Below the pieces are notes generated by a model, which was not told the origin of the DNA, ran no database searches, and saw only the letters and a list, made by a program, of their open reading frames with translations. Made by a program: the position numbers and the translations under genes. From Clostridia bacterium (GTDB lineage: Bacteria; Bacillota; Clostridia; Oscillospirales; CAG-272), in the NCBI GenBank assembly GCA_017462035.1, contig JAFTRY010000025.1, positions 82,132 to 146,131 on the forward strand: a stretch of 64,000 nt of DNA, given 5' to 3'. Below, piece after piece: positions 33,624 to 45,623 of the stretch (positions are counted from its first letter, which is position 1; the number at the start of each line of letters is the position of its first letter).

Positions 33624-33652
33624 TTGAATTTTGGGGAAAAATGTGATACAAT
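33624..33652 (+). promoter_or_regulatory. Sigma-A promoter of hemW
   Basis: TTGAAT (33624-33629), a 17-bp spacer and TACAAT (33647-33652). Confidence 0.7.
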
Positions 33653-33705
33653 TAGACGGGAAGAACATGCGGGAGGAGCTTGCCTCGCGGGAAAGGAGAG
33701 AACGT

Positions 33706-34836
33706 ATGCTTGGACTGTATTTGCACGTTCCTTTTTGCTTGAAAAAATGCGCATATTGTGACTTTTGCTCCTTCCCAGGGGAGGGAGATTCCACCATGAT
33801 CGCCTACACGGAGGAGCTTTGCCGTCGGCTGATCGCCCGCTCTTTCGACTGTGAGAGACGAGGCGTGGACACCCTTTATTTTGGCGGCGGAACCCCGACG
33901 CTTCTGCCCCTTTCCTGTTTTGAAAGGATCCTCGGCGTGATCCGCGCTCACTACCGTTTGACCGATGATTGTGAGATCACCGTGGAATGTAATCCCGCCA
34001 CGGCGGACAGGGACTATCTGACCGCTCTGCGGCACATGGGGGTCAACCGTCTGAGTATCGGGCTTCAATCGGCACACGATCGGGAGCTCCGTCTGTTGGG
34101 ACGGTCTCATACCGTAGCCGACTTTGAGGCTGTCTTTGGGGATGCCAGGGCGGCGGGCTTTGAAAACATCAGCGCGGATCTGATGTACGGGCTTCCGGAT
34201 CAGACCGTGGAGGACTTTCGGGAGAGTCTTGTCTATCTTGCCTCTCTTGCTCCGGAGCATATTTCGGCTTACGGCTTGAAAATCGAGGAAGGTACACCCT
34301 TTCACCACTGTCAAGATAAGTTAGTTTTGCCTAACGATGACGAGGAATACGAAATGTATCTGCTTTGTACCCGGATCCTGGGAGAATATGGCTATGAAAA
34401 ATACGAGATCAGCAACTTTGCCCGACCCGGACGGGAATCGAGGCACAATCTCAGATATTGGCAGGGAGGAGACTATCTGGGATTTGGGGTAGCGGCACAT
34501 TCCTGCTTCGGCGGGGAGCGCTTCGGCAATTCCCGGGATCTTGCCGCCTTTCTTCGGGGAGAAAATATTCTTTGCGAACAAACCGTACTTTCCCCCGGGG
34601 AGCGTGACAGAGAATTTTTGATGCTGAATCTCCGTTTGAGCCGGGGAATCGGACTAGAAGAGTTTGCCCGGCGCTTTGGCAAACCGCTACACGACTATTA
34701 TCCCGCCCTCACCGAGCTGATCGCCGCCGGATACCTTCAGGAAAAAGGGGGGTATCTTTCCTTTACCGATCAAGGTTTTTTTGTCAGCAACACCATTCTT
34801 TCCGAGCTTTTGGAAGCCGTGGAGTCACCAGATTGA
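33706..34836 (+). CDS. hemW: HemW-like radical SAM protein (heme chaperone / coproporphyrinogen oxidase-like)
   Basis: 376-residue radical SAM enzyme. Seen: LYLHVPFCLKKCAYCDFCSF with the CxxxCxxC 4Fe-4S motif, TLYFGGGTPTLLP, ITVECNPAT, NRLSIGLQSAHDRELRLLGRSH, DLMYGLPDQT, and the HemW C-terminal domain (HNLRYWQGGDYLGFGVAAHS). HemW proteins bind heme and deliver it to respiratory enzymes; older annotations call them oxygen-independent coproporphyrinogen oxidases. No other heme genes are nearby. ATG at 33706 follows AAAGGAGAG. Confidence 0.9.
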   Translation: MLGLYLHVPFCLKKCAYCDFCSFPGEGDSTMIAYTEELCRRLIARSFDCERRGVDTLYFGGGTPTLLPLSCFERILGVIRAHYRLTDDCEITVECNPATADRDYLTALRHMGVNRLSIGLQSAHDRELRLLGRSHTVADFEAVFGDARAAGFENISADLMYGLPDQTVEDFRESLVYLASLAPEHISAYGLKIEEGTPFHHCQDKLVLPNDDEEYEMYLLCTRILGEYGYEKYEISNFARPGRESRHNLRYWQGGDYLGFGVAAHSCFGGERFGNSRDLAAFLRGENILCEQTVLSPGERDREFLMLNLRLSRGIGLEEFARRFGKPLHDYYPALTELIAAGYLQEKGGYLSFTDQGFFVSNTILSELLEAVESPD

Positions 34837-34888
34837 AACGGACGGGAAGGTTCTTGGAGGAAAGTATGCCCAAAAACGAAAAAAAGTG

Positions 34889-34917
34889 TTGACTTTTTTG
34901 GAAAAATAGGATAAACT
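34889..34917 (+). promoter_or_regulatory. Sigma-A promoter of the DUF1292 gene
   Basis: TTGACT (34889-34894), a 17-bp spacer and TAAACT (34912-34917). Confidence 0.65.
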
Positions 34918-34955
34918 ATAAATAGAATACCGAGATTAGCCCAAAGGAGGCGCGC

Positions 34956-35249
34956 ATGGAAGACAATATTTTGGAAAATGATTACTTTACTCTGACCGAC
35001 GAGGACGGCAATGAGATCGAGTTTGAGCTGATCGCTCAGTGCGAGCGCAACGGTCAGCAATATCTTGCCATGATTCCCGTAGAGGATGAAGAAAAGAATG
35101 ATAGTGATGTGTGCGAATACATTATTTTGAAGGTCGCTGAGGAGGACGGCGAGGAGGTTTTGGTCACCGTGGACGACGATGACGAGCTGGACGACGTTGC
35201 CGACTACTTTGACGATCTGTTCACCCAGGAGATCGACTACGACAACTGA
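34956..35249 (+). CDS. DUF1292 domain-containing protein
   Basis: 97-residue, very acidic protein (Asp/Glu about one third). Seen: LTDEDGNEIEFELIAQCERNGQQYLAMIP and the EEYIILKV-type strand, both typical of DUF1292 (YrzB-like) proteins of Firmicutes; the tail is Asp-rich. Strong AAAGGAGG. The gene is widespread near alaS/ruvX in other Firmicutes, but here it stands alone. Function unknown. Confidence 0.87.
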   Translation: MEDNILENDYFTLTDEDGNEIEFELIAQCERNGQQYLAMIPVEDEEKNDSDVCEYIILKVAEEDGEEVLVTVDDDDELDDVADYFDDLFTQEIDYDN

Positions 35250-35784
35250 AAAGAGCGGCAAAAATTCCCCCTTCTTTTTAGGATATCCGCGGTATAAATC
35301 CGACTCTGCCGCCATACCCTAAAAAGGCAAGAGCAAACCAATCAATTACCTGCTTGGTTGGTGATATTCGGGTATAAAAACCCACAATTAGAAAAAGGAA
35401 TCCGAAAACAGAGTCGAACGCGGTTTGCAGACCTCCCTTTTTCCTCCTCGATTGACTTGTCTCGACAGGGAAAAAGGACGTTGGGAGCAGTAAAGCGTGA
35501 GATAGGATGCCGCCTTGCGCATGCAGGGTTTCTCTATTCTCGAGTACACGGCCCGGTGGGATTTTTCAAAAACAACGGCGCAAAGCAATGCTTTGCGCCG
35601 TTGTTTTTTCGGGATGTCAAAAGGCGCATATCCATAACAAGCGCGCTTGCAGGCTTGCCGCCTTGTACAGCGTATTTTTAAAAAGGGTTTAATGTCCTGA
35701 CAAAAGATTCCCAGCCTGTTTTTGTCATAAATGAGAAGAGGACAGGATAGAATGTAGTGAAAAAACAGACAGGAGGAAATTCCC
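35250..35784. other. Intergenic region with a strong bidirectional terminator
   Basis: No convincing gene. A CCTTTTTCC/GGAAAAAGG pairing spans about 35435-35480 and a 14-bp hairpin with flanking A and T runs lies at 35568-35609. I found no match to a riboswitch class that I know. Confidence 0.5.
35568..35609. terminator. Bidirectional terminator
   Basis: CAACGGCGCAAAGC pairs with GCTTTGCGCCGTTG around a 3-nt loop, flanked by five A and six T. Confidence 0.8.
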
Positions 35785-37116
35785 ATGAAATACCGCAAGG
35801 AATCCACAAAACGGAGAACGGCTTACGCCTCTCTTTTCTTTCTGCTGGTGCTGCTTACCATCACCGCCGTTTGCTCCCTTTCACTCCACGCCTCTGCTCC
35901 CGGAACGGTCGTATCCCCCGGCTTGAAGGTTCTGGCGGAGGAATACAGCATGGCAATGGCGGGGCTGAGGGGTAACGCCATTTCCTTCGAGGCGGACGAT
36001 TTTGCCCGCGCCGTCAATCTCTCCCGTATTTCCAGTGTCACCGTAACCCGGGCACCCGCCGTAGCCGACGGTGAGCTTCGGGTAGGTAATACGGTGATCA
36101 CCGGGGGACAAACGCTAAACGAAACGAGTTTGTCGCAACTAACCTATGTGGCAAGCGGTGAGAACATGACCACCTCCTCTTTTCGATTTACCGTCAACGA
36201 CTCTCCCGTGGAGATCACCTGTCACCTATATCTGCTGGATCAGGTGAACTACTGTCCCACTCTCAGCCTGGTGCCCAAGACCTCTCTGAACGTAAGTACA
36301 CATCGAAATATTACCCTTTACGGCACACTACCCTGCTATGATCCTGACGGGGATGAAACGAGAATTGAGATTGTTTCCTATCCCGAAACAGGAATTCTGA
36401 TTCTAACTGACAAAGCAACCGGGGAATATACGTTCACCCCCGGCGAGGACTATTCGGGCAAGGATTCCTTCACCTACGTGGCGAGAGATCGGTACGGCAA
36501 TTACAGTGCCTCCGCAACCGTTTCCCTCACCGTTACCAAGCCTCAGACCTCGGTGGTCTACGCGGATCTTGCGGATTCGCCTCTTCATAACTCAGCGCTG
36601 ACCATGACCGAAAAGGAGGTCATGTCGGGAACCTCGGTGGGAGAGAAGACCTATTTTTACCCGGATCTGGCAGTCAGCCGTGGAGAATTCGTGGTCATGG
36701 CAATGAAAGCAATGGGCATGCGGGAGGTAACCGAGGTGGAAACCACGGTATTTGCCGATGACGGATCCCTTTCTGCCGAAACGAAAAACTATTTGGCGGC
36801 GGCGTATGACCTTGGATATATCAAGGGAGAGAAGGGAGCGGACGGTACCCTTTGCTTCTATCCTGATCGAGAGATCACCCGCGCCGAAGCGGCTGTAATT
36901 GTGGGGAATATGATTGACGCTGCCACTCCCACGGTAACTCCCGTGTTCTCAGATTCCTCCGAAATCCCCGCCTGGGCAGCTCCCTCGGTATATTCTCTAA
37001 ATTCTATGGGGATTCTTTCCGCCGAAGGGGACGAAATCTCCCCTCTTGACAAACTGACCAGAGGCGAGACGGCACGGATGCTCTGCGCCCTCATTGTTCA
37101 CACGGAGAACAAGTGA
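35785..37116 (+). CDS. Exported surface protein with a cadherin-like domain and S-layer homology (SLH) domains
   Basis: 443 residues. A basic N-terminus and hydrophobic helix (YASLFFLLVLLTITAVCSLSL) form a signal peptide or anchor. Residues 40-170 are beta-rich; 175-260 look like a cadherin/VCBS-type repeat (YDPDGDETRIEI, GEYTFTPGEDYSGKDSFTYV). The last 180 residues hold about three SLH modules (FYPDLAVSRGEFVVMAMKAM, FYPDREITRAEAAVIVGNM, LDKLTRGETARMLCALI), which bind pyruvylated cell-wall polymer. Role: wall-attached adhesin or structural protein. GGAGGAAA precedes the ATG. Confidence 0.85.
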   Translation: MKYRKESTKRRTAYASLFFLLVLLTITAVCSLSLHASAPGTVVSPGLKVLAEEYSMAMAGLRGNAISFEADDFARAVNLSRISSVTVTRAPAVADGELRVGNTVITGGQTLNETSLSQLTYVASGENMTTSSFRFTVNDSPVEITCHLYLLDQVNYCPTLSLVPKTSLNVSTHRNITLYGTLPCYDPDGDETRIEIVSYPETGILILTDKATGEYTFTPGEDYSGKDSFTYVARDRYGNYSASATVSLTVTKPQTSVVYADLADSPLHNSALTMTEKEVMSGTSVGEKTYFYPDLAVSRGEFVVMAMKAMGMREVTEVETTVFADDGSLSAETKNYLAAAYDLGYIKGEKGADGTLCFYPDREITRAEAAVIVGNMIDAATPTVTPVFSDSSEIPAWAAPSVYSLNSMGILSAEGDEISPLDKLTRGETARMLCALIVHTENK

Positions 37117-37158
37117 AATATACCAAACCATAAACGGTCTAAAAATGAATAAATGACT

Positions 37159-37197
37159 AAAAACCGCTTTTGCTATTAAAGAGCAAAAGCGGTTTTT
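37159..37197. terminator. Bidirectional terminator between convergent genes
   Basis: AAAAACCGCTTTTGCT pairs with AGCAAAAGCGGTTTTT. Confidence 0.85.
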
Positions 37198-37223
37198 GCA
37201 GGAATCCCTGTGCGTATTCGTAA

Positions 37224-38078
37224 TCAATAGGTGGCACTGTCCAGCATCCACTGTCCGTCCTGGAGCAACATGGACAGACGGACTTTTTGAATTCGGTCTG
37301 GGGTACTTTCCAGGTAGGAATCTATCTCAATGGTCACGAACTTCTTATTTGCCGGCTTTACGATCTCCGCTGTGGTAAAATCATAGATCCTACGCTCAGT
37401 GATCAGAGGCTTAAAGGTGTTGGATTCCATCAGACTCACGCTCCCCTCCTCGTCGGTATACTCCATATACCGGGCGGAAAGACCCGACACACTGTCGGCG
37501 GCTCCTACCGTTCCCACAAACAGAGAATCGTAGATCCCCGCCAGATATTCCCCGGAATAGACCTGCTCCGCCATTGCCTTGATTTGACTGATGGATTGAA
37601 TTTCCTGGTCGTATCGCACGTAATCGTAATCCGCGGGATCCTCCTCGTCATAGAAAAATTCATAGGTGGGCTCGGTGTAGTCGGTGAGAAGGTAGCAATA
37701 CGCCTTTTCGGTGGGATGCTTATAGTAAAGCTCCCGATCCTCGTCGGGTTTCGTCAGCACCTGCACGTAGGAAAAAGGATCCAGATAAGAGGAGCGGAAG
37801 GCGATCACGCGTCCCTTGACAGGATCCGTGACCTCGTAATAATAATAATTCGTATTGGTTTCGGTATCCTTAAACACGTCGGTCGTAGAGCGAGGGTCAT
37901 ATACCCGCTCGTAGGTAGGCAGACCCTCCCCGAAAAAGAGCTGGTTGATTTGATAGGAAGCCTCAACTAACTCCCGAAAGCGGCTTTCAATTTCGGCATA
38001 TTCAGGCGGTCTGGAGCAGGATGAAAAGACAGGGATCAGCATAAATACGCACAGAATCAGGGCAAATATTTTTTTCAT
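37224..38078 (-). CDS. Putative lipoprotein of unknown function
   Basis: 284 residues. A lipoprotein signal (FALILCVFMLIPVFSSC) places the modified Cys at 21. The mature part is soluble, acidic and Tyr/Asp-rich (NTNYYYYEV, FFYDEEDPADYDYVRYDQE), ending in a strand-rich segment (RKVRLS-like, LQDGQWMLDSATY). The overall layout suggests a surface-bound binding or assembly protein. No family recognised. AAAGGAAC upstream. Confidence 0.75.
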   Translation of the reverse strand: MKKIFALILCVFMLIPVFSSCSRPPEYAEIESRFRELVEASYQINQLFFGEGLPTYERVYDPRSTTDVFKDTETNTNYYYYEVTDPVKGRVIAFRSSYLDPFSYVQVLTKPDEDRELYYKHPTEKAYCYLLTDYTEPTYEFFYDEEDPADYDYVRYDQEIQSISQIKAMAEQVYSGEYLAGIYDSLFVGTVGAADSVSGLSARYMEYTDEEGSVSLMESNTFKPLITERRIYDFTTAEIVKPANKKFVTIEIDSYLESTPDRIQKVRLSMLLQDGQWMLDSATY

Positions 38079-38253
38079 TTCGTTTTTTCGGTTCCTTTCT
38101 AAAGGAGTTTGAGAGGATAAAATACTCGTTGGTTAGTTTTATCTAATTTATCGTGTCCCCGTCCGAAAAGAACAAGAAACAGGAAAGCAGTAACTCTCCT
38201 TTCCTGTCTCTCATATATTGTCCTTTCACTTGGGTCAAGAAAGGGAACGGGGC

Positions 38254-40857
38254 TTATTCCTCCGGCTTTTCAGCGAGTTCAGTTGTTTCCGCGGTATCGG
38301 AGATCGCCTCTGTGGCTTCTGTGGTTTCCACGGCTTTCACCGTCTTGTCTCTATCGATCTCCTCTTCCTCCGGCTCCTCATGGGCGACGGCAGTAAAGTT
38401 CACCAGTCTTTGTCCTTCACCCAGGCGCATCAAAATGACACCGCCCGCGGTTCTGGAATAGGTGGGAATCTCCGCCACGGGAGTTCGGATAATGGTACCG
38501 TTATCGGTGATCATCATGAGATCGTCCCCGTCGGAAACCGAACGGATCCCGCAAAGCTTACCCGTCTTGGCGGTCAAATTGTGGCAGGTCACGCCATGTC
38601 CGCCGCGGTTCTTCATTTCACGGAAATCGCCATAAGGTGTCCGCTTACCGTAGCCATTTTCGGTTACGGTAATGAGGCTCTTGCCCTCTTCCACTACCGC
38701 AACACCGGTTACGTAATCGTCACCGCGGAGACGAATGCCTCTCACGCCCCGTGCCGTTCTTCCCATAGGACGGACGTTCGCCTCGGTAAAGCGTACGGCA
38801 GAACCGTTGGCAGTTGCCAAAATCAGGTCACATTCACCGTGGGTGTGCATCACGAATACCAGCTCGTCATCCTCGTCCAGATGGAGAGCGATCTTACCGC
38901 CCTTTCTCTGATACTCATACTCAGTAAGCAGAGTTCTCTTAATAACACCCTTCTTGGTAACCATGGTAAGGTACTCACCCTCGCCAAAGCCCTCCACACT
39001 GATCATCGCGGTGATCTTCTCCTCGGGAAGCATCTCAATGATGTTGGCGGCAAAGCTTCCCTTGGCAGTTCTGGATGCCTCTGGAATCTGGTATGCCTTT
39101 CTCGTGTGAACCTTGCCCTTATTGGTGAACATCATGAGGTAGGAATGGCTATGAAGTGCCAAAACCTTCTCGATAAAGTCATTTTCCTTGGTTGCCATAC
39201 CGATCACACCCTTACCGCCGCGGCGCTGAGCCGAATAGGTATCGGCGGGCAGACGCTTGATGTAACCCGCATGGGTCATAGTAATCACGCAGTGATGCTT
39301 TTCGATGAGATCTTCCAGCTCAATGTCATCAGCGGCGGCAACGATCTCAGTGCGGCGGTCATCGGAGTATTTTCTCTTGATCTCATTCATTTCATCCTTG
39401 ATGATCTGGAGGATCTTTCCCTCATCGGAAAGAATGGCTTCCAGCTCCAAGATCAGCGCGTGGAGACGTGCCAGCTCCTCCTCGATTTTATCCCGCTCCA
39501 TGCCGGTAAGCTTACCGAGAGTCATTTCCACGATTGCCTGTGCCTGCGCCTCGGAGAGCTGACGAATATTCCCCAGCTCGTTTTCATAGCCGTCCTTGTA
39601 GGAAACTGTAAAGAATTCCGCCATCAGGCGTTCCTTCGCTTCGGGAATGGACTTGGAGGTCTTCATGATCTCCACAATGCGGTCAATGTTATCGATAGCG
39701 ATGTGATAGCCCTCAAAAATATGGGCTCTCGCCTTTGCCTTTTCCAGCTCAAACTTTACTCTTCGGTAAATGACCGACTTTTGGTGATCGATATACACGT
39801 CTAAGATCTGGGGCAGGGAAAGGATCTTAGGCTCATTGTTGACCAGTGCCAGCATGTTGATGGCACAGGTGTCCTCCAGCTGAGAATATTTATAGAGCTG
39901 ATTCAAAATGACCTGTCCGTTGGCATCTCTGCGGTATTCAATGACGATCCGCATACCGTCACGTCCCGACTCGTCGCGCAGGTCCGTGATCCCCTCTACC
40001 TTTTTCTCCTTTGCCAGGGTGGCAATTGCCTCACACAGCATGCTCTTGTTGACCTGGTAAGGAATCTCGGTGACAATGATCCTGTGGTGATCCTCCTCTA
40101 CCGTTGCCTTGGCACGAACCTTAATGTGTCCTTTACCTGTGGTATATGCCTGAACAATACCGTTGACACCGTAGATCGTAGCGTAGGTGGGAAAATCGGG
40201 ACCCTTGATATATTCCATCAGGTCGGTTACTGTGGAATCTGGATTGTCCATGCGGTAAATAGTAGCATCAATGACCTCACCCAGGTTGTGGGGAGGAATG
40301 TAGGTCGCCATACCGACGGCAATGCCCACCGAGCCGTTGACCAGCAGATTGGGGAAACGGGCGGGGAGGACCTTGGGCTCCTTGAGACGGTTGTCGAAGT
40401 TGGGCATAAAGTCCACAACGTCCTTCTCAATATCACTCATAAGCTCGTCGGCAATCTTGGACATTCTTGCCTCGGTATAACGGTAAGCGGCGGCACCGTC
40501 TCCGTCCACAGATCCAAAGTTACCGTGACCCTCTACCAAGGGATAGCGAAGAGAAAAGTCCTGCGCCATGCGTACCATGGTGCCGTATACGGCGGCATCT
40601 CCATGAGGGTGATACCGACCCAGCACGTTACCGACGGTGGTCGCAGATTTTCGGAAGGGCTTATCGTTGGTCAGATGGTCCTCATACATTGCGTACATGA
40701 TACGGCGCTGACCGGGCTTCATACCGTCCCTTACGTCGGGAAGAGCACGGGCGGCGATGACAGACATGGAGTATTCAATAAAGGACTTTTTAACCTCCTT
40801 CTCCATCTCCACGTCTACGATCTTTTGATCTCTAAATTCTATATTCTCGTGTTCCAA
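38254..40857 (-). CDS. gyrA: DNA gyrase subunit A
   Basis: 867-residue GyrA, which cuts and rejoins DNA to add negative supercoils with GyrB. Seen: winged-helix/tower domain, catalytic Tyr127 in AAAYRYTEARM, and the C-terminal beta-pinwheel with the GyrA box QRRGGKG, which separates it from topoisomerase IV ParC. The tail is acidic and Thr/Glu-rich. In the quinolone region (HPHGDAAVYGTMVRMAQ) the positions of E. coli Ser83 and Asp87 are Ala88 and Gly92, so the usual water-metal bridge residues are absent. Separated from gyrB by a 196-bp hairpin repeat that may act as attenuator. Confidence 0.97.
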   Translation of the reverse strand: MEHENIEFRDQKIVDVEMEKEVKKSFIEYSMSVIAARALPDVRDGMKPGQRRIMYAMYEDHLTNDKPFRKSATTVGNVLGRYHPHGDAAVYGTMVRMAQDFSLRYPLVEGHGNFGSVDGDGAAAYRYTEARMSKIADELMSDIEKDVVDFMPNFDNRLKEPKVLPARFPNLLVNGSVGIAVGMATYIPPHNLGEVIDATIYRMDNPDSTVTDLMEYIKGPDFPTYATIYGVNGIVQAYTTGKGHIKVRAKATVEEDHHRIIVTEIPYQVNKSMLCEAIATLAKEKKVEGITDLRDESGRDGMRIVIEYRRDANGQVILNQLYKYSQLEDTCAINMLALVNNEPKILSLPQILDVYIDHQKSVIYRRVKFELEKAKARAHIFEGYHIAIDNIDRIVEIMKTSKSIPEAKERLMAEFFTVSYKDGYENELGNIRQLSEAQAQAIVEMTLGKLTGMERDKIEEELARLHALILELEAILSDEGKILQIIKDEMNEIKRKYSDDRRTEIVAAADDIELEDLIEKHHCVITMTHAGYIKRLPADTYSAQRRGGKGVIGMATKENDFIEKVLALHSHSYLMMFTNKGKVHTRKAYQIPEASRTAKGSFAANIIEMLPEEKITAMISVEGFGEGEYLTMVTKKGVIKRTLLTEYEYQRKGGKIALHLDEDDELVFVMHTHGECDLILATANGSAVRFTEANVRPMGRTARGVRGIRLRGDDYVTGVAVVEEGKSLITVTENGYGKRTPYGDFREMKNRGGHGVTCHNLTAKTGKLCGIRSVSDGDDLMMITDNGTIIRTPVAEIPTYSRTAGGVILMRLGEGQRLVNFTAVAHEEPEEEEIDRDKTVKAVETTEATEAISDTAETTELAEKPEE

Positions 40858-40904
40858 TGATTGTTACCTGCCTGTTGTATAGTTTGTGTGGTGGGATTTT
40901 TCTT

Positions 40905-41053
40905 GTAAGAAACTTTTTGAAAAAAGTTTCTTACGATCTTCAAAAACTTTCAAACTGTTTTTTACTGTCTATCCGTCTATCGAAGATAAGTTAAAAGCCC
41001 TTCAGTTTTGTTTTCTTTTTGCTTACTTTTTCTTTTGCAAAAGAAAAAGTAAG
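40905..41053 (-). repeat. Two-hairpin repeat between gyrB and gyrA
   Basis: AAGAAACTTTTT/AAAAAGTTTCTT lies at its left end and a 32-bp perfect palindrome around TTTTGCAAAA at 41022-41053. Related in order and sequence to 52573-52735 in front of thrS. Both hairpins look like terminators, placed directly before gyrA in the transcription direction. Confidence 0.65.
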
Positions 41054-43274
<2,221 letters not shown>

Positions 43275-43314
43275 AATGACTCCTTACTGATGGAAGTACC
43301 GTAAAAGAGCTTCG

Positions 43315-44430
43315 TCATCCTTCCCGATACTGTCCGTTTTCAACCAGAATTCTTTTTACGTCGGGTACCCCCAAAAGAAGACCCGGTTCGCATCCGGTGA
43401 GGATCACCTGTTTTCCCCGAATTCGGTGAAGCACGTAATCCCTTCTGTTTTCGTCCAGCTCCGACAGAACGTCATCGAAAAGAAACACGGGATAATCCCC
43501 GAACTCCTCCCGGCAGATCTCACCCTCCGCCAGCTTCATGGCAAGGGAAAGGGATCGCTGTTGTCCCTGTGAGCCGAAATTTCGGGCACTCCGTCCATTT
43601 AGGCGGATGTCCAAGTCATCCTTATGAATTCCCCAAAGGGTGGCTCCCGCGGAAATTTCCCGGTCATGAGAGGACATGAGAAGCTGAAAATACCTCTCTG
43701 TTACCGCTCCCCGGTCAGAGTATTCTTCTTCCTCCTGCCCTGAGGAGCCGTTGTAACGCAGAGTAGGCATCTCTCGCTCCCCGGTCATTTCGGAAAAACA
43801 CTCTACAATATGCTTCTCGATCCTGCGGACAAACATCAGCCTCTGCTCCGCGATCACCGCCGCTTCCTCGGCAAGTCTGCGGCTCCAAAGCTCCACTGTA
43901 GTATCAAAGGCGGAGCGGTCATGATACGCCGATTTCAGCAGGGCATTTCTCTGACGGAGAATGGCAGTATAGGTTTGCAGGGCTCTCATATATCTCGGAT
44001 TCATACGGCTGATCGCCATATCCATATAAGACCGTCTGGCGGCGGGACCGCTTTGGATCATAGACAAATGCTCAGGGCAAAAAAGAACCGCTCGAAAACA
44101 CCCCACAATATCGGACAGCTTATCCATACGGAGCCCATTTTTTTCTACCAATCTCTGTCGATCCCGGTAAAGCTTGACCCCGATGCTCTGATCCCGCTTG
44201 GTATCTTGGTAAGTCAAACGGATCTCGGCAAGACTCTCTCCAAAGCGAATGATCTCGGGTGTATGGGCACCGCGAAAGCTTCTTCCCACCGAAGGGTAAA
44301 AAATTGCCTCCAGCAGATTGGTTTTTCCCTGGGCGTTCTCTCCGGCGAGAAGGTTGACTCCCTCCCCGAAGGACACCTGCCCTTCCTCGATATTTCTGAA
44401 ATTCTTGACCCAAATGGATTTGCAAATCAT
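43315..44430 (-). CDS. recF: DNA replication and repair protein RecF
   Basis: 371-residue SMC-like ATPase that loads RecA at gaps. Seen: WVKNFRNIEEGQVSF at the start, Walker A GENAQGKTNLLEAI, GSQGQQRSLSLAMKLAE (signature motif) and Walker B VFLFDDVLSELDENRR. Its ATG overlaps the dnaN stop (TAATG). Standard place in the cluster. Confidence 0.95.
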   Translation of the reverse strand: MICKSIWVKNFRNIEEGQVSFGEGVNLLAGENAQGKTNLLEAIFYPSVGRSFRGAHTPEIIRFGESLAEIRLTYQDTKRDQSIGVKLYRDRQRLVEKNGLRMDKLSDIVGCFRAVLFCPEHLSMIQSGPAARRSYMDMAISRMNPRYMRALQTYTAILRQRNALLKSAYHDRSAFDTTVELWSRRLAEEAAVIAEQRLMFVRRIEKHIVECFSEMTGEREMPTLRYNGSSGQEEEEYSDRGAVTERYFQLLMSSHDREISAGATLWGIHKDDLDIRLNGRSARNFGSQGQQRSLSLAMKLAEGEICREEFGDYPVFLFDDVLSELDENRRDYVLHRIRGKQVILTGCEPGLLLGVPDVKRILVENGQYREG

Positions 44431-45623
44431 TATTCCTTCATTCTCACGGGAAGCAACATGAAGATCTCTTCCTCTTCAACCTCACCCATCAGTACCTTTT
44501 TGGCATCCTTACGGTTATGGTGGCTCTCAACAGGCTCAATGTTCATGCTGGTAAGAGGAGAAGACATGGAAAGAATGACCGATTCATCGTTACATGCCTT
44601 AATGCTGTCGATCAGGTAGCGATTGTTAAAGGCAATCACCAGATCGTCACCCACATGCTCGATAAAGAGCTCGTCATAGGTGCTTCCGGCAGAGGACACA
44701 GCGGAGATCTTCATGAGATCCTTGGCAACCTCCAGCTTTACGTGAGAGCGTACGCTTCCCGCGATCTTTTCCTCGGTAACCAGAGCGGCTCTCTCCAGGG
44801 CGGATACCAGCTCTCTCTTGTCTACCTTTACGGTAATTCTGTGGGAATTCATGATAATACGGTCATAATCGATGTATTCTCCGTCCACTAAGCGAGAGAA
44901 GAAGGTCAGCTCCCCAATGAGGAACACGATGTGTTTACGGGTCACGTAGATCTGCATCATAGCCTCCTCATCGTCGCAAATGAGGCGGTTCAGTTCGTTC
45001 ATGGTCTTAATGGGAACGATAAACTTGTACTCCAAATGTTCGTTTCCATTGGTATTTTTATTGACCAGGTCAGTCTTCTTGCGGCATTTTGCCAGTTTGA
45101 AGCTATCGCAGGCGACCATCATGAGAGAATCATCCGTAATTTTCCAAAAGGTGCCGTTCAGGACCGCTCTTTGGTCGTTGACACCCATGGCAAAGGACAC
45201 CTGATTCATCATTTTTTTGACGACAGCCTGTCCGATCATAAAGCTTCTGTCACTGACAAGCTCGGGAATATTGGGGAAATCACTTCCTACCAAAGCACTC
45301 ATTTTATGGGAGGAGCGTCCGCTGAAAATACAAGCAACCAGTTTCTGATCCACCGTAAGAGTGACCTCCTCACCCTCCATCACACGCAAGGTCTGCACAA
45401 ACTTTTGGGCGTTGATAATATAGCTGCCTTCCTCCAGGACCTTTGCCTCGACGGTAATGCGAACGCCTTTTTCTAAATCAAAGGTGGTCATGATACAGGT
45501 ATCGGGAATCTTTGCCTCGATTAGGATTCCCTCAATCGTAGAGAGAGTGGATTTTCCGGACACGGCGCACATAAGAGGTGCTACCGCCGTACTGATGGCA
45601 GAACGGTTAAAAATAATTTTCAT
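44430..45623 (-). CDS. dnaN: DNA polymerase III sliding clamp (beta subunit)
   Basis: 397-residue three-domain clamp, somewhat longer than the 366-378 residues usual, with a C-terminal extension (KKVLMGEVEEEEIFMLLPVRMKE). Seen: MKIIFNRSAISTAVAPLMCAVSGKS at the start, TFDLEKGVRI, and ISAVSSAGSTYDELFIEHVG in domain 3. AGGAGAAC precedes the ATG. Start of the dnaN-recF operon segment, downstream of the origin-like spacer. Confidence 0.95.
   Translation of the reverse strand: MKIIFNRSAISTAVAPLMCAVSGKSTLSTIEGILIEAKIPDTCIMTTFDLEKGVRITVEAKVLEEGSYIINAQKFVQTLRVMEGEEVTLTVDQKLVACIFSGRSSHKMSALVGSDFPNIPELVSDRSFMIGQAVVKKMMNQVSFAMGVNDQRAVLNGTFWKITDDSLMMVACDSFKLAKCRKKTDLVNKNTNGNEHLEYKFIVPIKTMNELNRLICDDEEAMMQIYVTRKHIVFLIGELTFFSRLVDGEYIDYDRIIMNSHRITVKVDKRELVSALERAALVTEEKIAGSVRSHVKLEVAKDLMKISAVSSAGSTYDELFIEHVGDDLVIAFNNRYLIDSIKACNDESVILSMSSPLTSMNIEPVESHHNRKDAKKVLMGEVEEEEIFMLLPVRMKE

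Noticed and set aside
35250..35784. c-di-GMP or cobalamin riboswitch before the SLH protein
   Set aside because: A GCAAACC phrase is present but the rest of the conserved cores is not; only a terminator can be supported.
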